Assembly (NCBI RefSeq): GCF_004138325.1
Contig: NZ_SBLB01000006.1
Coordinates: 372,001-436,000, forward strand
DNA: 64,000 nucleotides
DNA from: Spirosoma sordidisoli
Lineage (GTDB): Bacteria > Bacteroidota > Bacteroidia > Cytophagales > Spirosomataceae
Direction: 5' to 3'
The notes beneath the pieces were generated by a model that was not told where the DNA came from, did not search any database, and saw only the letters and a list, made by a program, of their open reading frames with translations. Position 1 is the first letter of the stretch. The number at the start of each line of letters is the position of its first letter. Positions 1 to 8,304 of the stretch are shown piece by piece. The translations under genes and the position numbers were made by a program.

Positions 1-2043
1 CGGCTGCACAGCCCGACCGGGCGTTGCTTTCACGACCAGCTGCTGACCCACTTCCAGCACATCGCTGGCCGTCCGGCTGTTGAGCGCCAGGAGTTCATCG
101 ACCGTTAAGCCATACAGACGGGAAATGCTGTAATAAGTCTGCCCGGCTTCAACCGTATGACTGGCAGCCGACCGGTTCACGACCGGGGTCGGGGCAGCCG
201 GACGCGGAGCCGGTTCGACCGTACGCTCGGGCGCACTGGGGGCGGGCGTGCGGTCAGCTTTCACGACGGCAGGCGCAGCCGGGCGCGGGGGCGCTTTGGT
301 AGCGGGTACCGTAAGTGATCCGTCGGCCTGCTGTTCGCGGGGGCCTTCGTAGCGGTCCGACTCCGGCGCGGATTTGGCCGGGGTCGTTGCCCGTTCGGGC
401 CGGGTAGCGACCGGTACCGTTTTTTCAGGAGTTCCGGTTTCCGGCGACCGGACAATCACGACCCGTTGCGAACCCGTATCAGACGAGCGGCTCGTGGTGG
501 GCTGGGCCGGGGCGGGTGCCGGATCAGGCCGGGTGGCCGGTTCGGAGCTACCGTCGTTGGGCGTTACCCCCCCGCCTACCAGCTTGGGCTGATATACTTT
601 ACGTTCCGACGCCGTGCGGGGCACATCGCTCATCCCGCTGACGGGCCTCCGCGGACCGCTGTTGCTGGCTACCTCGGCCTGACGGGCTGCCGGGGTTGGC
701 GTCTGATCGTATACCGGTGGCGTAGGCGAGTTGATAATTTCGACCGGTTTGTTGTTGGGTCGGCGTTCGCGCAGCCACATGACCCGCCCTACGGCCAGCT
801 TCTGTACCCGGTCGAGCCGATTGTAGCGCATCAGCTTCTTCAGCCGCAGGCCGTACCGCTGCGAGATGCTGCGCGACGTTTCGCCATCCCGAACCGTATG
901 AAAAGGCACCAGCGCTTTCTTCCGCTTCTTGGCCAGGTAATACACATCGTTGACAATAACCGGGTCCCGATCGCTCATGTCGTTGTACCGCAGAAAGCTC
1001 GACACGCTGATTTTCGCCTTCCGCGCCAGCGTGGTGGCATTGTCGCCAGCCTGGGCCTGGATACCGGGCAATCCGTTAATTTCGTACAGAATCGGTTCAT
1101 TTTTGCTGCTGACACCCGTCGTTACCCGGCGCAGCACCGGAAACCCAACGTCATTCTGTACGAACTCGGGCGTTTTTTTGGCCCCGACGCTTACGATCTT
1201 CTGCCGAACGTCGTTGATCTGATCCGACGCCACCGGTATAGCCATAACGTAGGCTTTGTCGGTGGGTACGGCTTCGCCGAGCACCCAGCGGTTGTATTTC
1301 CGCAGTTCGAATTCATCGACGCCCAGATCGTCGGCAATGGAGCGCATGGTTTTGCCGCCCCCGTTACCATATTCGATCAGCGCAAACCGGTTCGACGACT
1401 GGTGGGTCGGCAGGGCGCTTTCGATGGCGATCTTATGCGCAAAAAAGCGCAGAATATACCGGTCGGTCCGCCCGTCGAGGGCTACCTCCCGTGCATACGA
1501 CCAGTCGGGCGGTATTAGTTTGGAGATGCCGCCAGCGCCCAGGTAATACGAGTACAGCGACGCAATCCAGTTGTTGAACTGGCCGTTGCTTTTCTTCATG
1601 TACCGGGCCGCGCCATGCGTTGATGCCGTAATGCTCTTCCGCTCATCGACCTCATCATCGACGCGCAGACCGTGTTCAACCGCGGTTTCCCGCTTAAACT
1701 GCCAGTACCCGACCGCCGTTGACGCCGACACGGCATCGGGTGTCAGCGAACTCTCCTGCACGGCCAGGTATTTGAAGTCGGTAGGTACGTCTTCATCGAT
1801 CAGGATGGCTTCAATTATCGGGAAGTACAGCGCCACCCGGTCGAGTTTGGCGGTCCAGTACTGCCGGTTGGCCATCAGCGCGTTTACATCCTGTTGCACG
1901 ATACGGCGGGCATCGGGATCGAGCCGCACCGAGATATCGGCAAAGGTTATCTGCTCGGGTACGGCTGGCACCGACGTCTGGGCCAGGGCCGTAAAGCCCG
2001 TAAGCAGGCAGGGAATGGTTAAAGCGTAGGTGATTCTGGTCAT
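1..2043 (-). CDS. LysM-containing lytic murein transglycosylase (MltD-like), 3' end beyond window
   Basis: Cleaves peptidoglycan glycan strands in the periplasm (family knowledge). Translation begins at the ATG at 2043-2041 with a signal peptide ending near ALAQ (residue 22). Residues about 70-200 form an SLT fold with the VQESSL catalytic motif (Glu near residue 97), followed by AVGYWQF and YSYYLGAGG, typical of MltD-type transglycosylases. At least three LysM-like segments follow, then a long Pro/Thr/Ala-rich linker and a last LysM (motif SHTVEAGQTYYSIS) close to the window edge. About 680 codons are present without a stop, so the protein is longer than seen. It is the last gene of the minus-strand block. 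Confidence 0.88.
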   Translation of the reverse strand, partial: MTRITYALTIPCLLTGFTALAQTSVPAVPEQITFADISVRLDPDARRIVQQDVNALMANRQYWTAKLDRVALYFPIIEAILIDEDVPTDFKYLAVQESSLTPDAVSASTAVGYWQFKRETAVEHGLRVDDEVDERKSITASTHGAARYMKKSNGQFNNWIASLYSYYLGAGGISKLIPPDWSYAREVALDGRTDRYILRFFAHKIAIESALPTHQSSNRFALIEYGNGGGKTMRSIADDLGVDEFELRKYNRWVLGEAVPTDKAYVMAIPVASDQINDVRQKIVSVGAKKTPEFVQNDVGFPVLRRVTTGVSSKNEPILYEINGLPGIQAQAGDNATTLARKAKISVSSFLRYNDMSDRDPVIVNDVYYLAKKRKKALVPFHTVRDGETSRSISQRYGLRLKKLMRYNRLDRVQKLAVGRVMWLRERRPNNKPVEIINSPTPPVYDQTPTPAARQAEVASNSGPRRPVSGMSDVPRTASERKVYQPKLVGGGVTPNDGSSEPATRPDPAPAPAQPTTSRSSDTGSQRVVIVRSPETGTPEKTVPVATRPERATTPAKSAPESDRYEGPREQQADGSLTVPATKAPPRPAAPAVVKADRTPAPSAPERTVEPAPRPAAPTPVVNRSAASHTVEAGQTYYSISRLYGLTVDELLALNSRTASDVLEVGQQLVVKATPGRAVQP

Positions 2044-2079
2044 AAATCGGATAAATCGTATTCGGTCTTGTTGTCTTTT

Positions 2080-2721
2080 CTATACTTTTCGGGCCATCAT
2101 AATGCCGTCGCGAATGGGCAGCAGTACGTTTTCTACGCGTGGGTCATCCTGAACCAGTTGATTGAATGTCAGCACCGATCGGGTATCCTCGTCTGACGGT
2201 TTCAGCGGCTCAATAACCTTGCCACTCCAGAGCACATTATCAGCCAGCATAAAGCCGCCCGGCCGTAGTTTATCGATCACCAGCTCGAAATAAAGCGGCA
2301 GGCTGCGCTTATCGGCATCGATGAAAACCAGGTCGAACGTATCGGTCAGGGTAGGGATCACCTCGGCAGCCAGCCCGATCCGGAGGTCGATCCGGTCGTT
2401 GAGGGGCGATTGCTGCCAGTAGGACCGCGCAAACGCTTCCAGTTCTTCGTTCTGATCGATGGTAATCAGCAGGCCATCGTCCGTCAGTCCTTCGGCCAGG
2501 CAAAGAGCCGAATAGCCCGTGTAGGTACCGATCTCAAGCACCCGCCGGGGGCGAATCATCCAGGAGATCATGGCCAGCAGGCGACCCTGCAAATGCCCCG
2601 ACAGCATACGGGGGGCCATAACATGGGCTCGGGTGTTGCGGTTGAGCCGACGCAGCAGATCGCTCTCGGGCGAGGTGTGCGCTTCGGCATAGTCGGTCAG
2701 GGCGGCAGGCAAAAAATCCAT
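2080..2721 (-). CDS. SAM-dependent O-methyltransferase (class I, COMT-like)
   Basis: A 213-residue protein of the small bacterial O-methyltransferase family, which transfers methyl from SAM to catechol-type or other hydroxyl groups in the cytoplasm. Visible motifs are the SAM-binding loop EIGTYTGYS (63-71), the metal/substrate segment FIDADK (133-138) and ADNVLW (160-165). Length fits the family (about 215-220). The substrate cannot be told from sequence. It lies 36 bp upstream of the transglycosylase gene and could share its transcript. A weak promoter-like TACTTTTA with an upstream TTTTGG can be read on the minus strand at about 2784-2819. Confidence 0.88.
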   Translation of the reverse strand: MDFLPAALTDYAEAHTSPESDLLRRLNRNTRAHVMAPRMLSGHLQGRLLAMISWMIRPRRVLEIGTYTGYSALCLAEGLTDDGLLITIDQNEELEAFARSYWQQSPLNDRIDLRIGLAAEVIPTLTDTFDLVFIDADKRSLPLYFELVIDKLRPGGFMLADNVLWSGKVIEPLKPSDEDTRSVLTFNQLVQDDPRVENVLLPIRDGIMMARKV

Positions 2722-2869
2722 TCGGCTGGCTCAGCGATGTTTCCGAATCAGGGAATCTGGCATCGCTAATGGGCTGGTTTAGGTAAAAGTAGTGGTTTTT
2801 AAGAAACGAACGCCCAAAAGCAGCATTGTAGTACAGAAAATTAGTAGGCCACTCAGAAAGCCCGCCAGC

Positions 2870-3322
2870 CTACACCCGGTTCTGGCTATCGATGATGATC
2901 GTTACGGGCCCGTCGTTGAGCAGCGACACCTTCATATCGGCCCCAAACTGGCCCGTTTCGACGGGTTTTCCGAGATCGGCCGTGAGCTGGGCAATCATAG
3001 CTTCGTAAAGCGGGATAGCCACGTCGGGCCGGGCCGCTTCGATAAAACTGGGGCGGTTTCCCTTTCGGGTGCTGGCGTGCAGGGTGAACTGACTGATGAG
3101 CAGAATAGACCCGTCGACAGCCGCCAGGTCGAGGTTCATTTTGTCGTCGGCATCGTTGAAGATCCGCATCCCCACAATCTTCCGGCTGAGCCATTCGACA
3201 TCCTCTCGCGTATCGGCATGGGTAATGCCCAGTAGCACCAGAAAACCAGTCCCGATCTGTCCTTTGACCTCATTGTCAATAGTAACAGAAGCCTGCGAAA
3301 CGCGCTGTATTACGGCAATCAT
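2870..3322 (-). CDS. dtd: D-aminoacyl-tRNA deacylase
   Basis: Hydrolyses D-amino acids from mischarged tRNA. The start is set at 3322 (MIAVIQRVSQ), the universal N-terminus of Dtd, giving 150 residues, the normal length. The reading frame stays open upstream to 3394, but that extension runs through a transcription terminator and is not conserved sequence. The two active-site signatures are present: SQFTLHA and, near the C-terminus, NDGPVT (the Gly-cisPro motif). It sits between the O-methyltransferase gene and the subtilase cassette, with a terminator just upstream that separates it from that cassette. Confidence 0.95.
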   Translation of the reverse strand: MIAVIQRVSQASVTIDNEVKGQIGTGFLVLLGITHADTREDVEWLSRKIVGMRIFNDADDKMNLDLAAVDGSILLISQFTLHASTRKGNRPSFIEAARPDVAIPLYEAMIAQLTADLGKPVETGQFGADMKVSLLNDGPVTIIIDSQNRV

Positions 3323-3344
3323 GCAGCAAATAATGACAGTATGT

Positions 3345-3380
3345 AAAAAGCCCGGTCTGCCACCAGGCAAACCGGGCTCA
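3345..3380 (-). terminator. Rho-independent terminator closing the subtilase cassette
   Basis: On the minus strand an 8-bp perfect stem (AGCCCGGT at 3349-3356 paired with ACCGGGCT at 3371-3378) is followed by a run of T. It lies just downstream of the 91-residue ORF and upstream of dtd, so it ends transcription coming from 5752. Confidence 0.8.
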
Positions 3381-3423
3381 AAAGTACACATCAACCAGTA
3401 AAAGCCGGTCGGTGCGCGCGGGC

Positions 3424-3699
3424 TTAGTCAACAGCCGGTGCCTGGCCCCCATCCGTACCGGCCGCACTGACGGTCATGCCGGACGTGGTAGCGGGCGCAG
3501 TGCCGATGGCGTCGATCAGCCAGCTGGGTGGTCCACCGGCGTCGGTAGCCGATCCGCTTTCCGGCGTCAGCTGGCTGGAAATGGCATTGTCGGCCGGGGC
3601 TTCTCCGCCGGCCGATGCGGTGGGCGTGGTGTTGGGCAAAACCGTACCGACGTCAGGTGTCAGGGTGGTTTTCTCTTCGGTTTCGATCAGAATTCGCAT
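3424..3699 (-). CDS. Small Pro/Ala/Thr-rich hypothetical protein of the subtilase cassette
   Basis: A 91-residue protein starting MRILIETEEKTT, with no signal peptide or membrane segment. It is low in complexity (Ala, Pro, Thr, Gly, Ser) and probably disordered; a short PPSWLIDAIG segment could be an ordered motif. I recognise no family. It begins 14 bp after the stop of the 84-residue domain protein and ends just before a terminator, so it is the third gene of a subtilase transcript. The order suggests a partner peptide of the peptidase, for instance a substrate, cargo or modified product. That is inference from position only. Confidence 0.6.
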   Translation of the reverse strand: MRILIETEEKTTLTPDVGTVLPNTTPTASAGGEAPADNAISSQLTPESGSATDAGGPPSWLIDAIGTAPATTSGMTVSAAGTDGGQAPAVD

Positions 3700-3713
3700 G
3701 GCAGAGCAACGGT

Positions 3714-3968
3714 TTAGTTCAGAATGGCATAACGCGCTTCGATGTTGACGGGCTGATTGGTCAGATTCCGGATCGTGATCCAGTACGTAATGGCCGTGGG
3801 CGATGACCGCTCTACATCAACCTCCCACTCTACCTGGGGGCCACCCGGCCGCGGTGAGGTTGGCACCACGTTCCAGATAACCTGTTTGGCTGCGTTCCAG
3901 TTAAAGGTGAACCAGCGCTGGGCTGCATTAGGGCCTAGTGTGCCCGTAAATTGTACGCCGACTTGCAT
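3714..3968 (-). CDS. Stand-alone copy of the subtilase C-terminal domain
   Basis: An 84-residue protein that aligns end to end with the last 80 residues of the neighbouring subtilase. By eye about two thirds of positions are identical, including the shared blocks GVQFTG, QRWFTFNW, VVPTSPRPG and NLTNQPV. The fold looks like a small beta-sandwich. There is no signal peptide, and none on the peptidase either. The gene lies between the peptidase and the 91-residue ORF in one transcript. A free copy of an accessory domain could serve as assembly partner, decoy or inhibitor; its role is unknown. Confidence 0.8.
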   Translation of the reverse strand: MQVGVQFTGTLGPNAAQRWFTFNWNAAKQVIWNVVPTSPRPGGPQVEWEVDVERSSPTAITYWITIRNLTNQPVNIEARYAILN

Positions 3969-4015
3969 GATCTGTTCGATTAAAGGGTTGTCGATACTAT
4001 AAAATAGGAAACGGA

Positions 4016-5752
4016 TTACCAGCCCAGTACCGCAAACCGCCCCTCGATCGTGACGGGCTGGTTGGTCAGATTGGTGACGTTGAGCCAGTAGGTAACGAAG
4101 GCGTCGGACGACCGTTCGACCTGCACTTTCAGGCGGGTTTGCGGAGCGCCGGGGCGTGGGCTGGTCGGCACCACGGTCCAGACAACGTGCCAGTGGGCGG
4201 GCCAGTTGAAGGTAAACCAGCGCTGGGTGGCGTTGGCCCCTACCGTTCCGGTAAACTGAACCCCCGTCCAGAAATTGGTTTGCAGCACCAGGGGGATCAG
4301 CTGCCGCAGGTTGGGCCGGTTGCCGATCCGTTGCGTAGCCGGTCGACCGGTGGCACCCTGCTGCGGAGAGCCGGTAGCCCGCAGCACCTCACGGGCCCGG
4401 GCCGGTGACAGCGGAATACGACCACGCGTCCGCAGAATACCCTGCAACGAAGCCAGCGCCCCAACCACGATGGGCGACGCGCTGGAGGTGCCGCTGAACT
4501 GATCGGTATAGAACGTATTTTCGCTGCCTCCCTGCAGATCGCCGTAGCCCGTGGTAGTTACCTCGTAGCCCCAGCCCTGCACATCGACCATAGCGCCGAA
4601 GTTGGAAAAACCGCACCGGGCCCGGTCAACGTAAGGCTCGCCGGGCTGACCGCTGCGACCGTGCGTACCGGCCGGCGGATTCCCTGCCCCCACAACGACC
4701 GCGCCCGAATCGCGGTTAGCGCGGTTGAAGGGGTTGCGCCAGCCCGCCGGAAAACCGGCCAGCGGGGTATTATAAATGGCGTCGTCGAGGTTGTTACCGC
4801 CGTTGCCGGCTGCTTCGACCACAATGACACCCCGCGCCACAGCATACCGAATAGCATCGAATTCGGCGGGCCACCACTCAACCGTTGTCCAGCCACGGGT
4901 CGGATGTCCGTACTGCTGCTCGATCAGGATTATATCGCCGGGACGCAGGCTGTCGGCGGCCTGCCGGAGCGCTTCGGGCAGGTTATACGCCATAGCTGCA
5001 TTTCGGTAGACCGACACCGCCCGGGTGTTTGCCTCGGGACTGATGCCGGTAATACCGAGCGTATTGACATCGCCACCGATCTCGCCCAGGACCGCCGTGC
5101 CGTGGTCGCGCCAGTCGGCCCGCTGTACCCCGCTGAGGAGACCGCCCGAGTTCTGGATCAGGTCTTCATGGGTGAAATTCCACCCGCCCTCAATATCGAT
5201 TACCTGCACGCCCGCTCCCCGACCGCCCGGAATAGTCCAGGCAAAGTCGGCGTCGATACCGGTCGGTGCCGCCCGCAGGTAATCCTGCCGGGCCGTAAAA
5301 TTGGGCGTTACGGGCGGAGCCGCGTCGGCCGGGCTGGTAGTCGGCGTTATTACAAATGGCAGAGCCGCTTCGGGCTGTACATAGGCGCCATCTACCGTGG
5401 CCAGACTACGCAGCGACTCGGCTACCGCTTCAGCACGATCTTTCGGCACATCGGCCACGTAGTAGATGCTCAGGTTGGGCAGTTCGTCGGTTTCGGCCAG
5501 CCCGTTGGTGGCCGGTTGCGGGGCCGAGCGGCTGAGTTCGAACATAGGCCGCAGCGAAATTCCTTCGGCCGCCAGCAAACTGGTCAGAGCGCCGGACTGC
5601 CCTTCGTCGGCCAGCACAACCGCCTGCGTACCGGCTTCGGGCTGCGGCACACTGTCTGTCCTGAACACAACAACAACCTGACCCGTATCGGCGTTGACCG
5701 GGTTGCCTGCCGGGGGCGCCGAGGGCGATGGAGGTGCACTTCGTTTTGCCAT
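4016..5752 (-). CDS. S8 family serine peptidase (subtilase) with C-terminal beta-domain
   Basis: A subtilisin-like endopeptidase. With the start at 5752 (MAKRSAPPSP) it has 578 residues; an in-frame ATG at 5818 would add 22 residues that look non-native. An I9-like propeptide region (about 25-130) is followed by the catalytic domain with Asp186 (QVIDIEGG), His217 (RDHGTAVLG), oxyanion Asn317 (EAAGNGG) and Ser423 (SGTSSASP), then an 80-residue C-terminal domain also encoded separately next door. No signal peptide is visible, unusual for this family, so it may act inside the cell or leave by a non-Sec route. First gene of a three-gene cassette closed by a terminator. Confidence 0.93.
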   Translation of the reverse strand: MAKRSAPPSPSAPPAGNPVNADTGQVVVVFRTDSVPQPEAGTQAVVLADEGQSGALTSLLAAEGISLRPMFELSRSAPQPATNGLAETDELPNLSIYYVADVPKDRAEAVAESLRSLATVDGAYVQPEAALPFVITPTTSPADAAPPVTPNFTARQDYLRAAPTGIDADFAWTIPGGRGAGVQVIDIEGGWNFTHEDLIQNSGGLLSGVQRADWRDHGTAVLGEIGGDVNTLGITGISPEANTRAVSVYRNAAMAYNLPEALRQAADSLRPGDIILIEQQYGHPTRGWTTVEWWPAEFDAIRYAVARGVIVVEAAGNGGNNLDDAIYNTPLAGFPAGWRNPFNRANRDSGAVVVGAGNPPAGTHGRSGQPGEPYVDRARCGFSNFGAMVDVQGWGYEVTTTGYGDLQGGSENTFYTDQFSGTSSASPIVVGALASLQGILRTRGRIPLSPARAREVLRATGSPQQGATGRPATQRIGNRPNLRQLIPLVLQTNFWTGVQFTGTVGANATQRWFTFNWPAHWHVVWTVVPTSPRPGAPQTRLKVQVERSSDAFVTYWLNVTNLTNQPVTIEGRFAVLGW

Positions 5753-5954
5753 GATAAAAAGATTTAGGATGGGTGTACGAATAGCCTCTTCGGGCAACTC
5801 GTAGCCCTTAGTCGCCACCCGCCCCCGCCGACGGCAACAAACGCTTCCCGTCTTTGAGCGAACGGTCAGTAAACCCTATGATTCTGGGCTACTTCGGGCC
5901 TGTTCACCAGCCAGCGCGGCCTGGATAAAGGTGAAGCACCGGCGGTTGGGACCA

Positions 5955-5982
5955 ACAAAAAACCGGGCTCGATGGCCCGGCT
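5955..5982 (-). terminator. Rho-independent terminator after mgtE
   Basis: Minus-strand stem CCGGGC/GCCCGG (5975-5980 with 5963-5968), a 6-nt loop and six T residues. It lies 27 bp after the mgtE stop and closes the rsmA-mgtE transcript. Confidence 0.85.
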
Positions 5983-6008
5983 TGTGCGAAGTCTGTCTGG
6001 CGAGACGG

Positions 6009-7361
6009 CTATACTTCGGCCAGCAGCAGCTGGGCAATCAGGAAGTAAACGCCGATCCCAATCAGGTCATTGGCGGTCGTAATGAACGGCCCCGACGCTA
6101 CGGCCGGGTTAATGCCAATTCGGTTCAGCAGTAACGGTGTAATTGTGCCCATGAACGACGCCAGCAGCACCACCGACAGCAGCGACATGGCCACTACAAA
6201 AAACAGCCGCGGCTCGCCGATCAGGAACGTATACACCCCCGCAATCAGGCCCACCACCAGCCCGTTGATAACCGCCACCAGCAGCGTCCGGAACAGCCGC
6301 CGGGCCAGCGTCGTGGTCAGCCCCGAGGTGTCGGATAAGCTCTGTAGAATCAGCGATGACGTTTGTATACCCACGTTGCCCCCCGTCGACCCGATGATCG
6401 GAATGAACGCAGCCAGCGCAGCAATCTTGCCCAGTTCACTCTGGAATCCGTTGATGACCGTTGCGGCCATGAGACTCCCCACGGCCCCCGCCACGAGCCA
6501 GGGGAGCTGCACTTTGGAGCGCTGCCAGATGCTGTCGTCCTCTTCGACCTCGCCCGACAGACCCGAAATGACCTGAATGTCTTCTTCGGCCTGCTCGGTA
6601 ATGACGTCGACAACGTCATCGATGGTAATCCGTCCCAGCAGGCGCTGCTGTACGTTCACGACCGGAATGGCATCCAGGTCATATTTCTGCATCACCTCGG
6701 CCACCTCGGCTACGGGTCGGTAGGTTTCTACGTAGACCACATCGTCGTCGTAGATATCGGCAATCTTGGCCGTTTTCCGGGCCAGCACGATCTTCTTCAG
6801 GGAGACCAGCCCCAGCAGTTTACCGACATCATCGACCACGTAAACGGCGTAGACGTTCTCGACGTTTTCGGCCTGTTGCCGGATTTCTTCGATGCAGGCA
6901 TTGACGCGCAGGTTGACGTTGATTTTTATCAGCTCCTTTTGCATCAGACTACCCGCCACGCCGTCTTCGTAATGCAGCAGGTCCAGAATAAACCGCGCCT
7001 GTTCGCGGTCTTCGAGCAGGCCAATGACCTCTTCGCGCACCTGAATGGGTTGTTCGTTCAGGATATCCACGGCATCGTCCGACTCCATCACGTTGATGAA
7101 CGGAGCAATTTCGGCCGAGGTGAAGGTGCCGAGCAGGTTGGTTCGGTCGTTGGTTTCGAGGTTGGCCAGGATCTCGGCCCCGACCGATTTGTCGAGCAGG
7201 TTCAGCAGGTAATGCGCCGGCTCGGGCTCCAGCTCGTACAGGATGCCCGAAATATCGGCCGGGAACAGCTCTTCCATCTCCGCCCGAAGCGCCACATCAT
7301 CGCCCGAGCCGATCAGCTGCTGTATGTGGTCGAGGTAGTCCTGGGTGAGTTCGAAAGTCAC
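6009..7361 (-). CDS. mgtE: Magnesium transporter MgtE
   Basis: A 450-residue Mg2+ channel/transporter of the inner membrane. An MgtE_N helical domain (about 20-125) precedes two CBS domains (about 130-250, VYAVYVVDDVGKLLGLVSL and LDAIPVVNVQQRLLGRITID) and five predicted transmembrane helices from about residue 280, including the pore-helix segment PIIGSTGGNVGIQTSSLILQ and the NRIGINPAVASGP stretch. Length and order are standard. It follows rsmA by 45 bp with only a hairpin between them, so the two are probably cotranscribed. No Mg2+ riboswitch is evident in that short gap. Confidence 0.96.
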   Translation of the reverse strand: MTFELTQDYLDHIQQLIGSGDDVALRAEMEELFPADISGILYELEPEPAHYLLNLLDKSVGAEILANLETNDRTNLLGTFTSAEIAPFINVMESDDAVDILNEQPIQVREEVIGLLEDREQARFILDLLHYEDGVAGSLMQKELIKINVNLRVNACIEEIRQQAENVENVYAVYVVDDVGKLLGLVSLKKIVLARKTAKIADIYDDDVVYVETYRPVAEVAEVMQKYDLDAIPVVNVQQRLLGRITIDDVVDVITEQAEEDIQVISGLSGEVEEDDSIWQRSKVQLPWLVAGAVGSLMAATVINGFQSELGKIAALAAFIPIIGSTGGNVGIQTSSLILQSLSDTSGLTTTLARRLFRTLLVAVINGLVVGLIAGVYTFLIGEPRLFFVVAMSLLSVVLLASFMGTITPLLLNRIGINPAVASGPFITTANDLIGIGVYFLIAQLLLAEV

Positions 7362-7384
7362 TTCTAAGTGATGAGTTAGGAGTT

Positions 7385-7424
7385 ATGAGTTATGAGAACC
7401 GAATGCTCATCGCTCATAACTCAT
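7385..7424. repeat. Word-repeat palindrome overlapping the rsmA stop
   Basis: A perfect 12-bp inverted repeat, ATGAGTTATGAG (7385-7396) and CTCATAACTCAT (7413-7424), with a 16-nt loop. Each arm is made of the word ATGAG/TTATGAG repeated. The rsmA stop codon (7407-7409) lies in the loop, so the last RsmA codons (MSYE) are encoded by repeat sequence. Three further hairpins of the same design are at 12429, 32015 and 62854. Confidence 0.8.
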
Positions 7425-8201
7425 CGCTATTGTTAGGTCAACGAACTCGGCTACGCTGAGCTGTTCGGCGCGTTTGTCCATAAACGGGCTGGCCAGAGCC
7501 GCTTCGGTGGGGTTGAGGGGTTTGAGGGCGTTGCGCAATGTTTTGCGTCGCTGCCCAAAGCCATGCTTAACCACCTGAGTGAATTTGCGCTCGTCGCAGC
7601 CGAGCTCGGTTTTGTCATTGCGACGCAGCGAGAGCACGCCCGAATGCACTTTCGGGGGCGGGTTGAACACCTCGGGCTCAACGGTGAACTCGTACTTGAT
7701 GTCGTACCAGGCCTGGAGCAGTACACTCAGAATACCGTAGTCTTTATTGCCCGGCCCCGACGCGACCCGCTGTGCCACCTCGCGCTGAAACATGCCCACA
7801 ACCTCGGGTACGCGGTCGCGCATCTCAAGAACCTTAAACAGAATCTGGGTCGAGATGTTGTATGGAAAATTGCCAATTACGGCAAAGGGGGTGGTAGTAT
7901 CAGGCTGTTTGGCCGGCAGCAGATCGGGGCGTATGTTCAGGAAGTCGGATGCCAGAATATGCCCCTCCAGCGCCGGCACGTGCTGTTTGAGGTAATCGAC
8001 CGATTCGCGGTCAATCTCGATCACGAACGTTTCGAAGGCGGGTTTCTGCAACAGAAACTGCGTCAGCACGCCCATTCCCGGCCCAATTTCGAGCAGCTGC
8101 GTATAGCCACCGTGCCCGGTCAGCAGATCAGCGATGCGCTGGGCAATACTAAGGTCTTTCAGAAAGTGTTGGCCGAGTTCTTTTTTAGGCGTAACCTGCA
8201 T
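7407..8201 (-). CDS. rsmA: 16S rRNA (adenine1518/1519-N6)-dimethyltransferase
   Basis: Dimethylates the two adjacent adenines in the 3'-terminal hairpin of 16S rRNA during 30S maturation. The start at 8201 (MQVTPKKELGQHFLKD) fits the family; the open frame upstream to 8291 lacks family sequence. Motifs: ELGQHFL, SAM loop LEIGPGMGVLT and catalytic motif NFPYNIS. The 264 residues are normal length, but the final residues (AMSYER) come from the palindromic word repeat that overlaps the stop, a lineage-specific tail. A TACCTTTG -7 box lies 53 bp upstream of the start. mgtE follows. Confidence 0.96.
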   Translation of the reverse strand: MQVTPKKELGQHFLKDLSIAQRIADLLTGHGGYTQLLEIGPGMGVLTQFLLQKPAFETFVIEIDRESVDYLKQHVPALEGHILASDFLNIRPDLLPAKQPDTTTPFAVIGNFPYNISTQILFKVLEMRDRVPEVVGMFQREVAQRVASGPGNKDYGILSVLLQAWYDIKYEFTVEPEVFNPPPKVHSGVLSLRRNDKTELGCDERKFTQVVKHGFGQRRKTLRNALKPLNPTEAALASPFMDKRAEQLSVAEFVDLTIAMSYER

Positions 8202-8253
8202 AATGGGCGAAGGGCCGCAAAAAAAGTGATTCAGACACGTTGGCGGCCCACAA

Positions 8254-8261
8254 CAAAGGTA
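8254..8261 (-). promoter_or_regulatory. Bacteroidota -7 box upstream of rsmA
   Basis: The minus strand reads TACCTTTG, an exact match to the Bacteroidota consensus TAnnTTTG, 53 bp before the rsmA ATG. A TTTTG lies 12 nt further upstream, closer than the usual -33 spacing, so only the -7 box is well supported. Confidence 0.5.
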
Positions 8262-8304
8262 CGGCGAGCCAGTCAAAAGTAAGCCAATCAACTACACAAG
8301 CCTG

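Noticed and set aside
3323..3394. N-terminal extension of Dtd to 3394
   Set aside because: The extra codons run through a terminator hairpin and the conserved Dtd N-terminus begins at 3322.
7362..7406. Mg2+ riboswitch before mgtE
   Set aside because: The gap to rsmA is 45 bp and is filled by a word-repeat hairpin; no M-box-like structure could fit.
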